Assembly (NCBI RefSeq): GCF_030811555.1
Contig: NZ_JAUSQZ010000001.1
Location: 6,631,241-6,695,240, forward strand
Length of the DNA stretch: 64,000 nt
From: Kineosporia succinea
GTDB lineage: Bacteria > Actinomycetota > Actinomycetes > Actinomycetales > Kineosporiaceae
Reading direction: 5' to 3'
A program made the position numbers and the translations under genes. A model generated the notes under the pieces. That model was not told where the DNA came from, did no database searches, and saw only the letters and a list, made by a program, of their open reading frames with translations. The first letter of the stretch is position 1. Every line of letters starts with the position of its first letter. Below, one piece after another: positions 44,163-53,400 of this stretch.

Positions 44163-46849
44163 CCGGCAACCGACGTCCGACCGCGATCCTGGCCTTCGCC
44201 GGGGTGCTGGTCCTGCTCGTCATCGGCCTGGAGGTGCTGCGCGACACCGGTTTCCCGCAACAGCAGGTGCAGATGCCCTATTCCGCGGCCTGGCTGTCGT
44301 CGAACCAGATCGGCTCGGTCACCCTGCTCGACGGCGACTCGGCCGACGTGGTCACGCAGGTGCCCGTGGGCAAGAACGGCGACGAGCTGAGCACGTCACA
44401 GCAGGGCGCCGATGCGTACACCGTCAACCGGACCCGGGGCACGTTCGCGCGCATCGACGGCGCCACCTTCACCACGCACGACCGCCCGGCCCCCTCGACC
44501 GAGCCGCTGCAGATCATCCCGGCCAGCACCACGGTGTTCGGGGTGGATGCGGCCGGAACCGTGATCACCCCGATGGATCCCGAGACCCTGACCGGCGACG
44601 AGTCCTCCCTACTACCCCTTAGCCCGAGCTCAGACGTGCAGTCGGCCGTCGACTCCGACGGAAGTTTGTGGATGCTTGACCGGAGCACCGGAACAGTCGC
44701 GCGGATGCACGACGATCGGCAAGGCCCGGCCCGGCGATTGCTCCCGCCCGCCACGGGCTTCCTGACTCTCTCGCAGGGACGCGCCGCCCTGCTCGACGCC
44801 GCGACCGGCAAGGTGTGGCGGTTGGACACCACCGACCAGATGACCAACTCCGCCCGCGAGATCGACTTCACCGGCGCGTCCACCATCGTGCTTTCAGGCG
44901 GCGACGACGACCGTCTGCGCCTCGTGGACCCGGAACGCGCGCTGCTGACCAGCTGCCCGACCGACGGATCCAGCTGCTCCCAGGTCTTTCTCGGTTCAGG
45001 GGCACGCGATCTGGGCGCCGCCTTGCCCGTTCGAGGCCGCTTGTTCGTCCCCGACTTCACCGCCGGTCTGGTCTGGATCGTGAACGAACTCGACTTCAAG
45101 ATCGTGGCCCGTGCCCCGGTACTGCCGCCTGCGACAGAGTTCGAACTGGTGGAGCGAGGCGGTTTTGTCTTCTTCAACGACCCGCAGTCGGCGGCAGCCG
45201 GTGTCGTCGATCTCGACGGAACCGTACGTCGGACGCGAAAATACGAGAGCCGCGTCAAGCCCGTGACCCCGGCGACACCTCAACCGGCGGCGACTCCCAG
45301 CCGCCCACCCTCTCCGAACCCCAGCCGTCAACCGACCCCCCATAGTCCGCCGCCCCCTAGCCATCCACAGACCCCTACCCGTTCGCCGAGCCCGGGGCGT
45401 CCGCCGATCCCACACCCGAGCTTGACGGCAACTCCCACATCTGCGGCCCCAACCCCGAGCCGGACCCGGCGGTTCCCAACCGTCAGCGCCACCACGCGCC
45501 CGCCGAAACCGTCCCTCACCTCGGATCCGAGGCCTACCCCCACCATCAGTGCCGGGCCGATCGGCGGAACCGGGACCGGCAGCGCCACTACTCCACCCCG
45601 GAGCACCCTCCGGATCGAGGTCCATCCCGGCACCGAAGGCCTGATCGGGACCGACTTCCATTTCAGAGCGCAGGTTTCCGGCGGAGATCAGATGGGACAA
45701 GTGAGATGGAACTTCGGCGACGGTGTGATCGGTGAGGGGCTGAACGCGACACACGCCTACACCGAGGCTGGCCGTTGGTCGGTCCAGGCCAGCGCGACGG
45801 TGCCTGGGAGCAATCAGGTGCTCACGGAGCCCGTTCTGATCACCACCACAGAGCCAAAGACGGTTCAGGGAATCGCGTGTGGTCAGACGGTTACTGAAAA
45901 TGTGGTTCTGACTGAAGATCTGGACTGCGGAAGAGGCCCCGGCATCACTGTCGGGAAGGACGGCGTGACGGTCGATCTTAACGACCATTCCATCACCGGG
46001 GCCGAGGGAAATCTTCTTCTCGATTTCGACTCGCGAGCAGAGGTAACGCTCAGGAACGGGACCTTGCGCAAGGGCGTTGTCTCGCGCACTCGGGCACATG
46101 CCGTTCTGCTAACGGACTTAACCTTGGACCACGTCGATTTACCCAGCACTCAAGCGTCGCCTACACTCCGCAACCTTCACATGAGCGGCGGCAAAATCTC
46201 CATGCTGAAGGTTTCTCTAACTCTTACGGACAGCACCTTGACCGATATTGATATGAAGACAGGCTTCGGCACTCTGGACACGCACGCCAATACTTTTATC
46301 AATAGCAGTATTGAAGTAGCTATAGGTGAAATGTTTGCCGATAACACACTCATCAACACTATGCTCAAGTTGTCCGCCACTCCACCACCTGTACGCGGGA
46401 ACACATTCAGAGGAGGAGCATCCGGAATCCTACTTGAACACCCGAACGCGCCCGAGATTTCGGGCAATCATTTCTTCGGGACCGACGTGGGAATCCGGAT
46501 TCTCGCCGACAGTAACTACAGATTTTCTATTCGCGGCAATGACTTCCACGACGCTGGGAGTGCAGCAGTTCTGCTCGACACTAAACCTCACTCAGAAGAA
46601 GGTGTTGCCATCATAAGCGACAACACTATCGAGGGGTCCGGTACTAGCGGCACTGAACTGGACAGCGACGGCCACAGAATTGACGATGGAATCCACATTA
46701 ACAATCCGGCCTCGCCTGTAGAGATTGCCCGCAACACCATCACAGACAGCGCCGACCACGCGATCGAGGCGTACGGCAACATCACGGACGGCGGCGGCAA
46801 CACCTCGTCCGGGAGCCCTCAGGGATGCCTCGGCGTCGCCTGCCCCTGA
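44159..46849 (+). CDS. Membrane-anchored PKD / beta-helix surface protein
   Basis: An 896-residue protein. An N-terminal anchor helix (AILAFAGVLVLLVIGLEVL, residues 9-27) leads to an extracytoplasmic part. Residues 40-360 form a propeller-like region (VTLLDGDSADVVTQVPVGKNG, GSLWMLDRSTGTVARM). A long Pro/Ser/Thr-rich linker (about 360-480) and a PKD domain (GQVRWNFGDGVIGEGLNATHAYTEAGRWSV, about 515-545) follow, then a right-handed beta-helix (VTVDLNDHSITG, repeating IxxNTI-type turns) to the end. It is the last gene of the MoxR-DUF58-TgpA unit and overlaps it by ATGA. Codons from about 46150 on are distinctly less GC-rich, suggesting the beta-helix was acquired from elsewhere. Polysaccharide binding is plausible but unproven. 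Confidence 0.75.
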   Translation: MTGNRRPTAILAFAGVLVLLVIGLEVLRDTGFPQQQVQMPYSAAWLSSNQIGSVTLLDGDSADVVTQVPVGKNGDELSTSQQGADAYTVNRTRGTFARIDGATFTTHDRPAPSTEPLQIIPASTTVFGVDAAGTVITPMDPETLTGDESSLLPLSPSSDVQSAVDSDGSLWMLDRSTGTVARMHDDRQGPARRLLPPATGFLTLSQGRAALLDAATGKVWRLDTTDQMTNSAREIDFTGASTIVLSGGDDDRLRLVDPERALLTSCPTDGSSCSQVFLGSGARDLGAALPVRGRLFVPDFTAGLVWIVNELDFKIVARAPVLPPATEFELVERGGFVFFNDPQSAAAGVVDLDGTVRRTRKYESRVKPVTPATPQPAATPSRPPSPNPSRQPTPHSPPPPSHPQTPTRSPSPGRPPIPHPSLTATPTSAAPTPSRTRRFPTVSATTRPPKPSLTSDPRPTPTISAGPIGGTGTGSATTPPRSTLRIEVHPGTEGLIGTDFHFRAQVSGGDQMGQVRWNFGDGVIGEGLNATHAYTEAGRWSVQASATVPGSNQVLTEPVLITTTEPKTVQGIACGQTVTENVVLTEDLDCGRGPGITVGKDGVTVDLNDHSITGAEGNLLLDFDSRAEVTLRNGTLRKGVVSRTRAHAVLLTDLTLDHVDLPSTQASPTLRNLHMSGGKISMLKVSLTLTDSTLTDIDMKTGFGTLDTHANTFINSSIEVAIGEMFADNTLINTMLKLSATPPPVRGNTFRGGASGILLEHPNAPEISGNHFFGTDVGIRILADSNYRFSIRGNDFHDAGSAAVLLDTKPHSEEGVAIISDNTIEGSGTSGTELDSDGHRIDDGIHINNPASPVEIARNTITDSADHAIEAYGNITDGGGNTSSGSPQGCLGVACP

Positions 46850-46895
46850 TCCAAGTCAGACGACGCCAGCAACTCCTCACGTGCACCTGCACCCC

Positions 46896-47270
46896 CTACT
46901 GCGGTCGATGTGTACAGAACCGCAGCAGGGAAGTCCAGCGCTCGATCCATTCATCAAAACGACAGGTCAGCCCCCACAACGCATTCCAGTTCACCTCGTC
47001 ATTGACGAGACGCGCAAATACCACCCGAGCAGCCCATTTCATGGGCTCAGGAGTGTCTTCCGCCATCGTGAACTCATCGGGCTCACCTGGATCTGCACAA
47101 AGATCAACCCAAGTCAGCACCACCATGTCCATGACCTTGGGATCGAAGTCCTGAACGAATCGTTCGACCAGATCGCGCGGTTGAGCATCCCCCTGCGCCG
47201 CCCTATAGAGCGTCGCCACAGCCGGGACGTACCACGGTGGCGCAGGAGCAGGACGGGACGGCAATGCCAT
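46896..47270 (-). CDS. Hypothetical protein
   Basis: A 124-residue soluble protein, mainly helical (PPWYVPAVATLYRAAQGDAQPRDLVERFVQDFDPKVMDMVVLTWVDLCADPGEPD... DEWIERWTSLLRFC). I do not recognise it. The ATG at 47270 has a strong ribosome site (GGAGGAG) 5 bp upstream, which supports the gene. It runs toward the beta-helix protein gene, with the stops 46 bp apart. Confidence 0.6.
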   Translation of the reverse strand: MALPSRPAPAPPWYVPAVATLYRAAQGDAQPRDLVERFVQDFDPKVMDMVVLTWVDLCADPGEPDEFTMAEDTPEPMKWAARVVFARLVNDEVNWNALWGLTCRFDEWIERWTSLLRFCTHRPQ

Positions 47271-47290
47271 GGCACTCCTCCAAGTCAAGA

Positions 47291-47509
47291 TCACGCTCTT
47301 GGAGCATGCAGGTAGAGCAATACGGAGGCCATCGGTTGGTCGGTGGACTCCGATCCCATCCGGTCAACGCGATTCACCAGCAACATCAGGTTGTAAAGGC
47401 ACGACTTCGCTGGAGCAACAGCAGCATGCTCAAGGTCACCGAGGTCAGCAGTTACATTGAACGCTTCGGGCCCAGCTACACGATCACGGTGGGCCGCACG
47501 GCCGCCCAC
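47291..47509 (-). CDS. Possible short ORF upstream of the hypothetical gene
   Basis: A 72-codon frame whose stop lies 21 bp before the next gene's start. Its centre (VTADLGDLEHAAVAPAKSCLYNLMLLVNRVDRM) has a protein-like pattern, but the GTG start has only a weak ribosome site. An overlapping plus-strand frame exists, so this is a tentative call. Confidence 0.3.
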   Translation of the reverse strand: MGGRAAHRDRVAGPEAFNVTADLGDLEHAAVAPAKSCLYNLMLLVNRVDRMGSESTDQPMASVLLYLHAPRA

Positions 47510-47576
47510 CGGGTTCTGCCCACCCTTACCTGATCACCTTCCGGTGAACATCCTTCGGCAACACGCACCCGTTCCG

Positions 47577-47591
47577 TAGACTCGCGGACTG
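47577..47591 (+). promoter_or_regulatory. -10-like element giving a leaderless start for the defence operon
   Basis: TAGACT at 47577-47582 is followed by the GTG start at 47591, the distance at which transcription normally begins. No ribosome site is seen, so the helicase mRNA is probably leaderless. The -35 region is weak. Confidence 0.4.
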
Positions 47592-50494
47592 TGACGGCGA
47601 CGGACGAGGTAGGGGGTCAGACCGCGTCCGCGAGCACGGTCGCGGCGGCTCCGGGCAGCATCGTGGTGATCCGGGACGAAGAGTGGCTGGTCACCGCGGT
47701 GGAGCAGACCCCGCAAGGGCAGTTGCTCACCGTTCAGGGCCTGTCGGAGTTGGTGCGTGAGACCACGGCGACCTTCTACGAGGCGCTGGAGGACAACGTT
47801 CTCGTCCTCGATCCGGCCGACGCCCAGCTAACCGCCGATGAGTCCCCCCACTACCGACGTAGCCGCCTGTGGGTCGAGGCCACGCTCCGCAAGACTGCCG
47901 TGCCTCTCGACAACCCCGGCCTGGCCGTTGCCACGCGCATGCTGGCCCGCGCCCTGGACTACCAGCAGAGCGCGGTTCGGCAGGCTCTGGATCCGGCGAA
48001 CCTGCGTCCGCGGATCCTGCTGGCGGATGCGGTGGGACTGGGCAAGACGCTGGAGATCGGGATGATCCTTAGCGAGCTGGCGCGGCGTGGACGCGGCGAA
48101 CGGATCCTGATCGTGTCCCCCCGGCATGTTCTGGAGCAGATGCAGCAGGAGATGTGGAACCGCTTCGGGCTACCGTTCGTGCGCCTGGACTCGGTCGGCA
48201 TCCAGCGAGTGCGTCAGAAGCTGCCGGCTACCCGTAACCCGTTCACTTACTACAAGCGGGTCATCATCTCGATCGACACGCTGAAGAGTGACCGGTACCT
48301 GGCTCACCTGCGTAAACAGCGGTGGGACGCGGTGGTGATCGACGAGTCGCACAACCTCACCAACTCCAGCACCCAGAACAACCGGCTGGCTCGTGTCCTC
48401 GCGCCGAACGCCGATGCCCTGATCCTGGCCTCGGCCACACCGCACAACGGCCGCTACGAGTCGTTCGCCGAGCTGGTCCGGCTGCTGGAGCCCACCGCTG
48501 TTCGTCCTGATGGCACGTTGATTGAGGACGAGGTCAAGCGGCTGGTCATTCGGCGTCACCGGCACAGTGCGGAGGTGGCGCGCACGGTGGGAACGGACTG
48601 GGCCGAGCGCAAGGAACCGCAGAACTTCCTGGTGCCCGCCTCCCCGGCCGAGAACGCGATCGCCCGTGAGCTGGACGAGGTGTGGCTGCACCCCAAGTCG
48701 GGCACCTCGCCGTACAGCGGCGCGGCCAGCCGCTTGTTCCCGTGGACGCTGGCCAAGGCGTTCCTGTCCTCACCGGCTGCACTGACCGAGACCGTCTCCG
48801 AGCGGATCAAGCGGCTCAGCCCGGCCGCCACCGACAGCCAGCAGCGCGAGATCGACGCCCTGGAGCACCTGCGGGATCTCAGCGCTCAGCAGAGCACCGA
48901 TACCTCGGGCAAGTACGGGCGTCTGCTGGAGTACCTGAAGCAGATCAAGGTCGGCCCACGCAGCAGCGAACGGGCGGTGGTGTTCGCCGAGCGGCTGAGC
49001 ACCCTGGACTGGCTGACCGACCGATTGCGGCAGGACCTGAAGCTGGCCGATGGCCAGGTCCGCCAGCTGCACGGCGGTCTCAGCGACACCGAGCAGCAGG
49101 AGATCATCGACAGCTTCAAGCTGGAGTCCAGCCCGATCCGGGTCCTGGTGGCTGGCGACATCGCCTCCGAGGGCGTCAACCTGCATTCCTACTGTCACGA
49201 GCTGATCCACTTCGACATTCCGTGGAGCCTGATCCGGATCGAACAGCGCAACGGGCGCATCGACCGGTTCGGGCAACGGCATGCCCCGCAGATCACCACC
49301 TTGCTGCTCGATCCCGACAGCGAGACATTCGCCGGCGACCTGCGGGTGCTGCGCAGGTTGTTGGAGCGTGAGCGGGAGGCGCACACGGCACTGGGCGATG
49401 TGGCGTCGCTGATGGGTAAGTACGACGTCGGTGAAGAAGAGGACGAGATCCGGCGGGTGCTGGCGGGCCAGAAACAGTTGGACGAGGTCATGGCACCCAG
49501 CAACGACACCTCGGCCTTCGACCCGGTCGCCGCCCTCCTGGCGCAGATCAGCGGGCTCCCCCAGCCCCCCGCCCCGCAGCCGGTGAAGAAAGCAGGCTCC
49601 ACGGCGTCGCTGTACGAGGCGGACCTGGACTTCCTACGGGACGCTCTGGAAGAGGTCTACGAGACCCCGGGGGCGTCGGTGAATGCCGGTGGGGTGAACT
49701 GGCGCGAGTACCCCGGCAGCGACATCGTCGAGTTCGCACCCCCGCCAGATCTACGACGGCGCCTGGAAGTGCTGCCGCAGAGCTACCTGGCCCAGCGGCG
49801 GGTGCTGGAGTCGATAAAGCTGGCCACCTCCAGCGCCCGAGGTCAGGCGCTGCTGGCCGAGGCATTGAAGGGCGACAGCAAAATCACCTGGCCAGAGGCA
49901 CATTTCCTCGGGCCGCTGCATCCGGTGCTGGAATGGGCTTCAGACCGGGCCCTGGCCCGGCTGGGTCGTAACCAGGTCTTTGCAGTGCGCGGTGACGTCG
50001 AAGAACCGACGGTGCTGCTGATCGGCACACTGACCAACCGGCGCGGTCAGGTGGTCGCCTCCTGCTTCCTGCACGTCGCATTCCCCAACCCCGACAACCT
50101 GCGTTTCGCCCTCGTCACGGCCCAACCAGACGCCGAGACCATGATCGAGTCCGTCGGCCTGCGCAAGCCCCAGGGCAATCCTGGACCGGCAGATCTGGAA
50201 GGGCTGGAGGGACTGGTGCGAACGGCGGTTCACGCCGGGGACGAGCAGTTGGCCCAGGTCTTCGCCGCTGCAGCGGCCAACGCCCAGCAGCGGGTGACGT
50301 CATGGTCGGCCCGGGCAGGCACCTGGGACGAGGAAGCCGACGCCCTGATCCAGCGCTCAGCATTGAAGGAACGACGCATCGACATGGGCGAGGAGCACCG
50401 CCTGGCCGCTGCCATGAGCCCCGACCGGCGCCTCGTACGTCCTCTGCTCCTCGTTCTCCCGACCGACCACCCCACCACCGGAGCGACACGATGA
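47591..50494 (+). CDS. SNF2/RapA-like helicase (DrmD-like)
   Basis: A 967-residue superfamily 2 helicase, first gene of a four-gene operon. A small N-terminal beta-barrel (PGSIVVIRDEEWLVTAVEQ, residues 21-39) precedes Walker A LLADAVGLGKTLEIGMIL (about 143-160), DEAH-box VVIDESHNLTNSS (about 248-260), SAT motif ILASATPHNG and helicase motif VI LIRIEQRNGRIDRFGQ (about 550-566). A long C-terminal domain follows (to 967). The N-terminal layout and the following adenine methylase resemble DISARM DrmD. It probably translocates on or remodels DNA to recognise foreign molecules. Its stop overlaps the methylase start by ATGA. Confidence 0.88.
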   Translation: MTATDEVGGQTASASTVAAAPGSIVVIRDEEWLVTAVEQTPQGQLLTVQGLSELVRETTATFYEALEDNVLVLDPADAQLTADESPHYRRSRLWVEATLRKTAVPLDNPGLAVATRMLARALDYQQSAVRQALDPANLRPRILLADAVGLGKTLEIGMILSELARRGRGERILIVSPRHVLEQMQQEMWNRFGLPFVRLDSVGIQRVRQKLPATRNPFTYYKRVIISIDTLKSDRYLAHLRKQRWDAVVIDESHNLTNSSTQNNRLARVLAPNADALILASATPHNGRYESFAELVRLLEPTAVRPDGTLIEDEVKRLVIRRHRHSAEVARTVGTDWAERKEPQNFLVPASPAENAIARELDEVWLHPKSGTSPYSGAASRLFPWTLAKAFLSSPAALTETVSERIKRLSPAATDSQQREIDALEHLRDLSAQQSTDTSGKYGRLLEYLKQIKVGPRSSERAVVFAERLSTLDWLTDRLRQDLKLADGQVRQLHGGLSDTEQQEIIDSFKLESSPIRVLVAGDIASEGVNLHSYCHELIHFDIPWSLIRIEQRNGRIDRFGQRHAPQITTLLLDPDSETFAGDLRVLRRLLEREREAHTALGDVASLMGKYDVGEEEDEIRRVLAGQKQLDEVMAPSNDTSAFDPVAALLAQISGLPQPPAPQPVKKAGSTASLYEADLDFLRDALEEVYETPGASVNAGGVNWREYPGSDIVEFAPPPDLRRRLEVLPQSYLAQRRVLESIKLATSSARGQALLAEALKGDSKITWPEAHFLGPLHPVLEWASDRALARLGRNQVFAVRGDVEEPTVLLIGTLTNRRGQVVASCFLHVAFPNPDNLRFALVTAQPDAETMIESVGLRKPQGNPGPADLEGLEGLVRTAVHAGDEQLAQVFAAAAANAQQRVTSWSARAGTWDEEADALIQRSALKERRIDMGEEHRLAAAMSPDRRLVRPLLLVLPTDHPTTGATR

Positions 50495-53400
50495 GCACCA
50501 GCGGCGCCCTCCTGATCGGTGAGGACTGGATCAGCGAGCACTACTTCACCACCGACGCCAAGTCACAGTCGTTCCTGGCCAAAACCCTGGAACAACGCAA
50601 ACAATGGGACGACGCAGACGTCGCCACCGTGCGAACCCGATTCACTGCCGCGCGGTCCGGCCTGGAGAAACAACTCGCGGCCGTCACCCTGGAACAGGAC
50701 GACGAAAACCTGGCGGGCCTGTACGAGCAGCTACGGCAGATCCTCGGCTACGGCGAGGGCCTCACCCTGCACCGCACCGGACCAGTCCTGCTGGTGGCCA
50801 CCCCCGGCATCACCGGAGCACCCCTGGCCATCATCGAGGCCAAGGCTGTCAGCGACGTGGCGGACCTGCTGGACAAGGAAGCCAAGAGCCTCCTGACCTC
50901 CTACGACGTGGACGACAAAGAGCAGATCCACTCCGTCGCCCGCCTACTGTCCGCTCTGTTCAACAGCACCGACGCCCCAACCTTCGCCCTGGTCATGGCC
51001 GGGCCCTGGCTGATGATCACCGACGCCGAGCGCTGGCCCGAAGGCCGCTACCTGGCGGTGAATCTGCAATTGGTCTGCGAGCGCAATCACGACCGCCGCG
51101 GCGGCGAGATCGATCGCGCTCTTGCCTGCCTGAGCGCCGACTCCCTCGCCCCCGACGCGGACGGCGAGATCTGGTGGACGGGCGTGCTGGCCGATTCGGT
51201 CAAGCACACCGTCGGCGTCTCGCAGGACCTGCGCGAAGGTGTTCGCCTGTCCATCGAGATCATCGCCAACGAGGTCGTCCGCCGCCGCGCCGCCCAAGGA
51301 CTGGAGCCCCTGCCGAAGGACCAGGCCCAGGTCCTGGCCGTGCAGTCCCTGCGCTTCCTCTACCGGATCCTGTTCCTGCTGTGGGCCGAGGCCTCACCCG
51401 AGCTCGGCGTCCTGCCCGTCGGCGCCGCCGAGTACGAGCAGGGCTACGGCGTCGACCGCCTGCGCGAACTGGTCCTGGTCGACCTGGCCACCCCGCACGC
51501 TCAGCAGGGCACCCACCTCTACAGCTCCCTCGGTGTCCTTTTCCGCCTCGTCGATCAAGGCTCCGCCAGTCGCACCCAGCCCATGGACGACGAACCCGGA
51601 TCCTCCGATGGCCTGACCTTCCGCAGCCTGCGCGCCGACCTCTTCAGCCCGAAAGCTACCGCCCACATCGACCAGGTCGGCCTGGGCAACAACGCCGTCC
51701 AGGACGTCCTTCGTCACCTGCTCCTGAGCAAGGAAACCCGCGGACGCGACAGAGGATTCATCTCCTACGCCCAACTGGGCATCAATCAGCTCGGCGCCGT
51801 CTACGAAGGCCTGATGTCCTACACCGGCTTCTTCGCCGAGGAAGACCTCTTCGAGGTCGCCAAGAATGGCGATGCCGGCAAGGGCTCCTGGGTAGTCCCC
51901 GTCGCCCGTGCCGACGGCATATCCCAGAACGATTTCGTCAGGATGACTGACCCGGTCACCGGGGAGTCCACGCCAGTACGCCACAACCGCGGCACCTTCG
52001 TGTATCGGCTGGCCGGCCGCGACCGCCAGCAGTCGGCTTCCTACTACACACCCGAAGTCCTTACCCGATTCACCGTCGGCCAAGCCCTCGCCGAACTGCT
52101 CGACCAGAACGGCGAAACCACCCCGGCCTGCGACATTCTTAACCTCACCGTCTGCGAACCAGCCCTCGGGTCAGGTGCGTTCGCCATCGAAGCCGTCAGC
52201 CAACTCGCCGACGAGTACCTCAAACGCCGCCAGAACGAACTAGGCACCCGCATCGACCCTGACGAGTACCCGCGCCGTTTGCAGGAAGTCAAGGCCTATC
52301 TGGCGCTGCACCAGGTCTACGGCGTCGACCTCAACGCCACTGCCGTCGAACTCGCCGAGATCTCTCTCTGGCTCGGCACAATGACCCCCGCCCTCGACGC
52401 CCCTTGGTTCGGCCTGCACCTACGCCGCGGCAACTCTCTCATCGGCGTCCGACGCGCTGTCTTCCACCGCTCTCAGATCACCGACAAGTCCTGCCTGAAA
52501 GACGTTCCCGGAGACGTACCACTCGCCGACCTTGACGCCGGAATCAACGGACGTGTGCACCACTTCCTGCTCCCCGCCGAGGGCTGGGGAGCAGCCATCG
52601 ACGCTAAGGAAGCCAAACCCCTCGCCCCCGAAGCCCTCCAGCGCCTACGCGAATGGCGCCGCAGCATCCTGTCCAAGCCAACCAAGGTCCAGACCAACGC
52701 CCTCATCGACCTCGCCGAACGCGTCGAGAGCCTCTGGGGCATCACCCTGAGCCGCCTGCAGATCGCCGAAGCCGAGATCCGCCGCTCGATCCCGGTCTGG
52801 GGCGCCGACAACCTGGCCGTCGGCGGACACATCCAGCGCGAAGAGATCGAACGGACGCTCGCCGAACCCAAGGGCGCCTACCAACGCCTCCGTCGAATCA
52901 TGGACGCCTGGTGCGCCCTCTGGTTCTGGCCCCTCACCGACACCCTCACCACCGCTGAAGACGGCACACGCATCCACCCGCCCACCCTCGCCGAGTGGAT
53001 CGAGGCCGGACAGATGCTGCTCGGCCGGCACGCCGGCAAGAAGAAGACCGCCACCGGGCAGGACCGACTCGACACGGGCAATACCTGGGCCGAACTTGGC
53101 ACCACAGAAGACCTCGACCTCGGCCTGGCCAGTGCCGCCACCATCGAGGCAACGCTCGCCAAACACTCGTGGTTGAAGGTCTGCGAACAGATCGCCTCCC
53201 AACAAGGCTTCTTCCACTGGGAACTGGACTTCGCACCCGTCTTCGCTCGCGGCGGATTCGACCTGCAACTGGGTAACCCGCCCTGGGTGCGACCGCGATC
53301 TGATGTCGATGCGCTGCTTGCCGAAGGTGACCCCTGGTGGCAGCTGGAGAATAAGCCAAGTGAAGAAGCGCGCAAGGAACGCAGACCAGGCACCCTCGCC

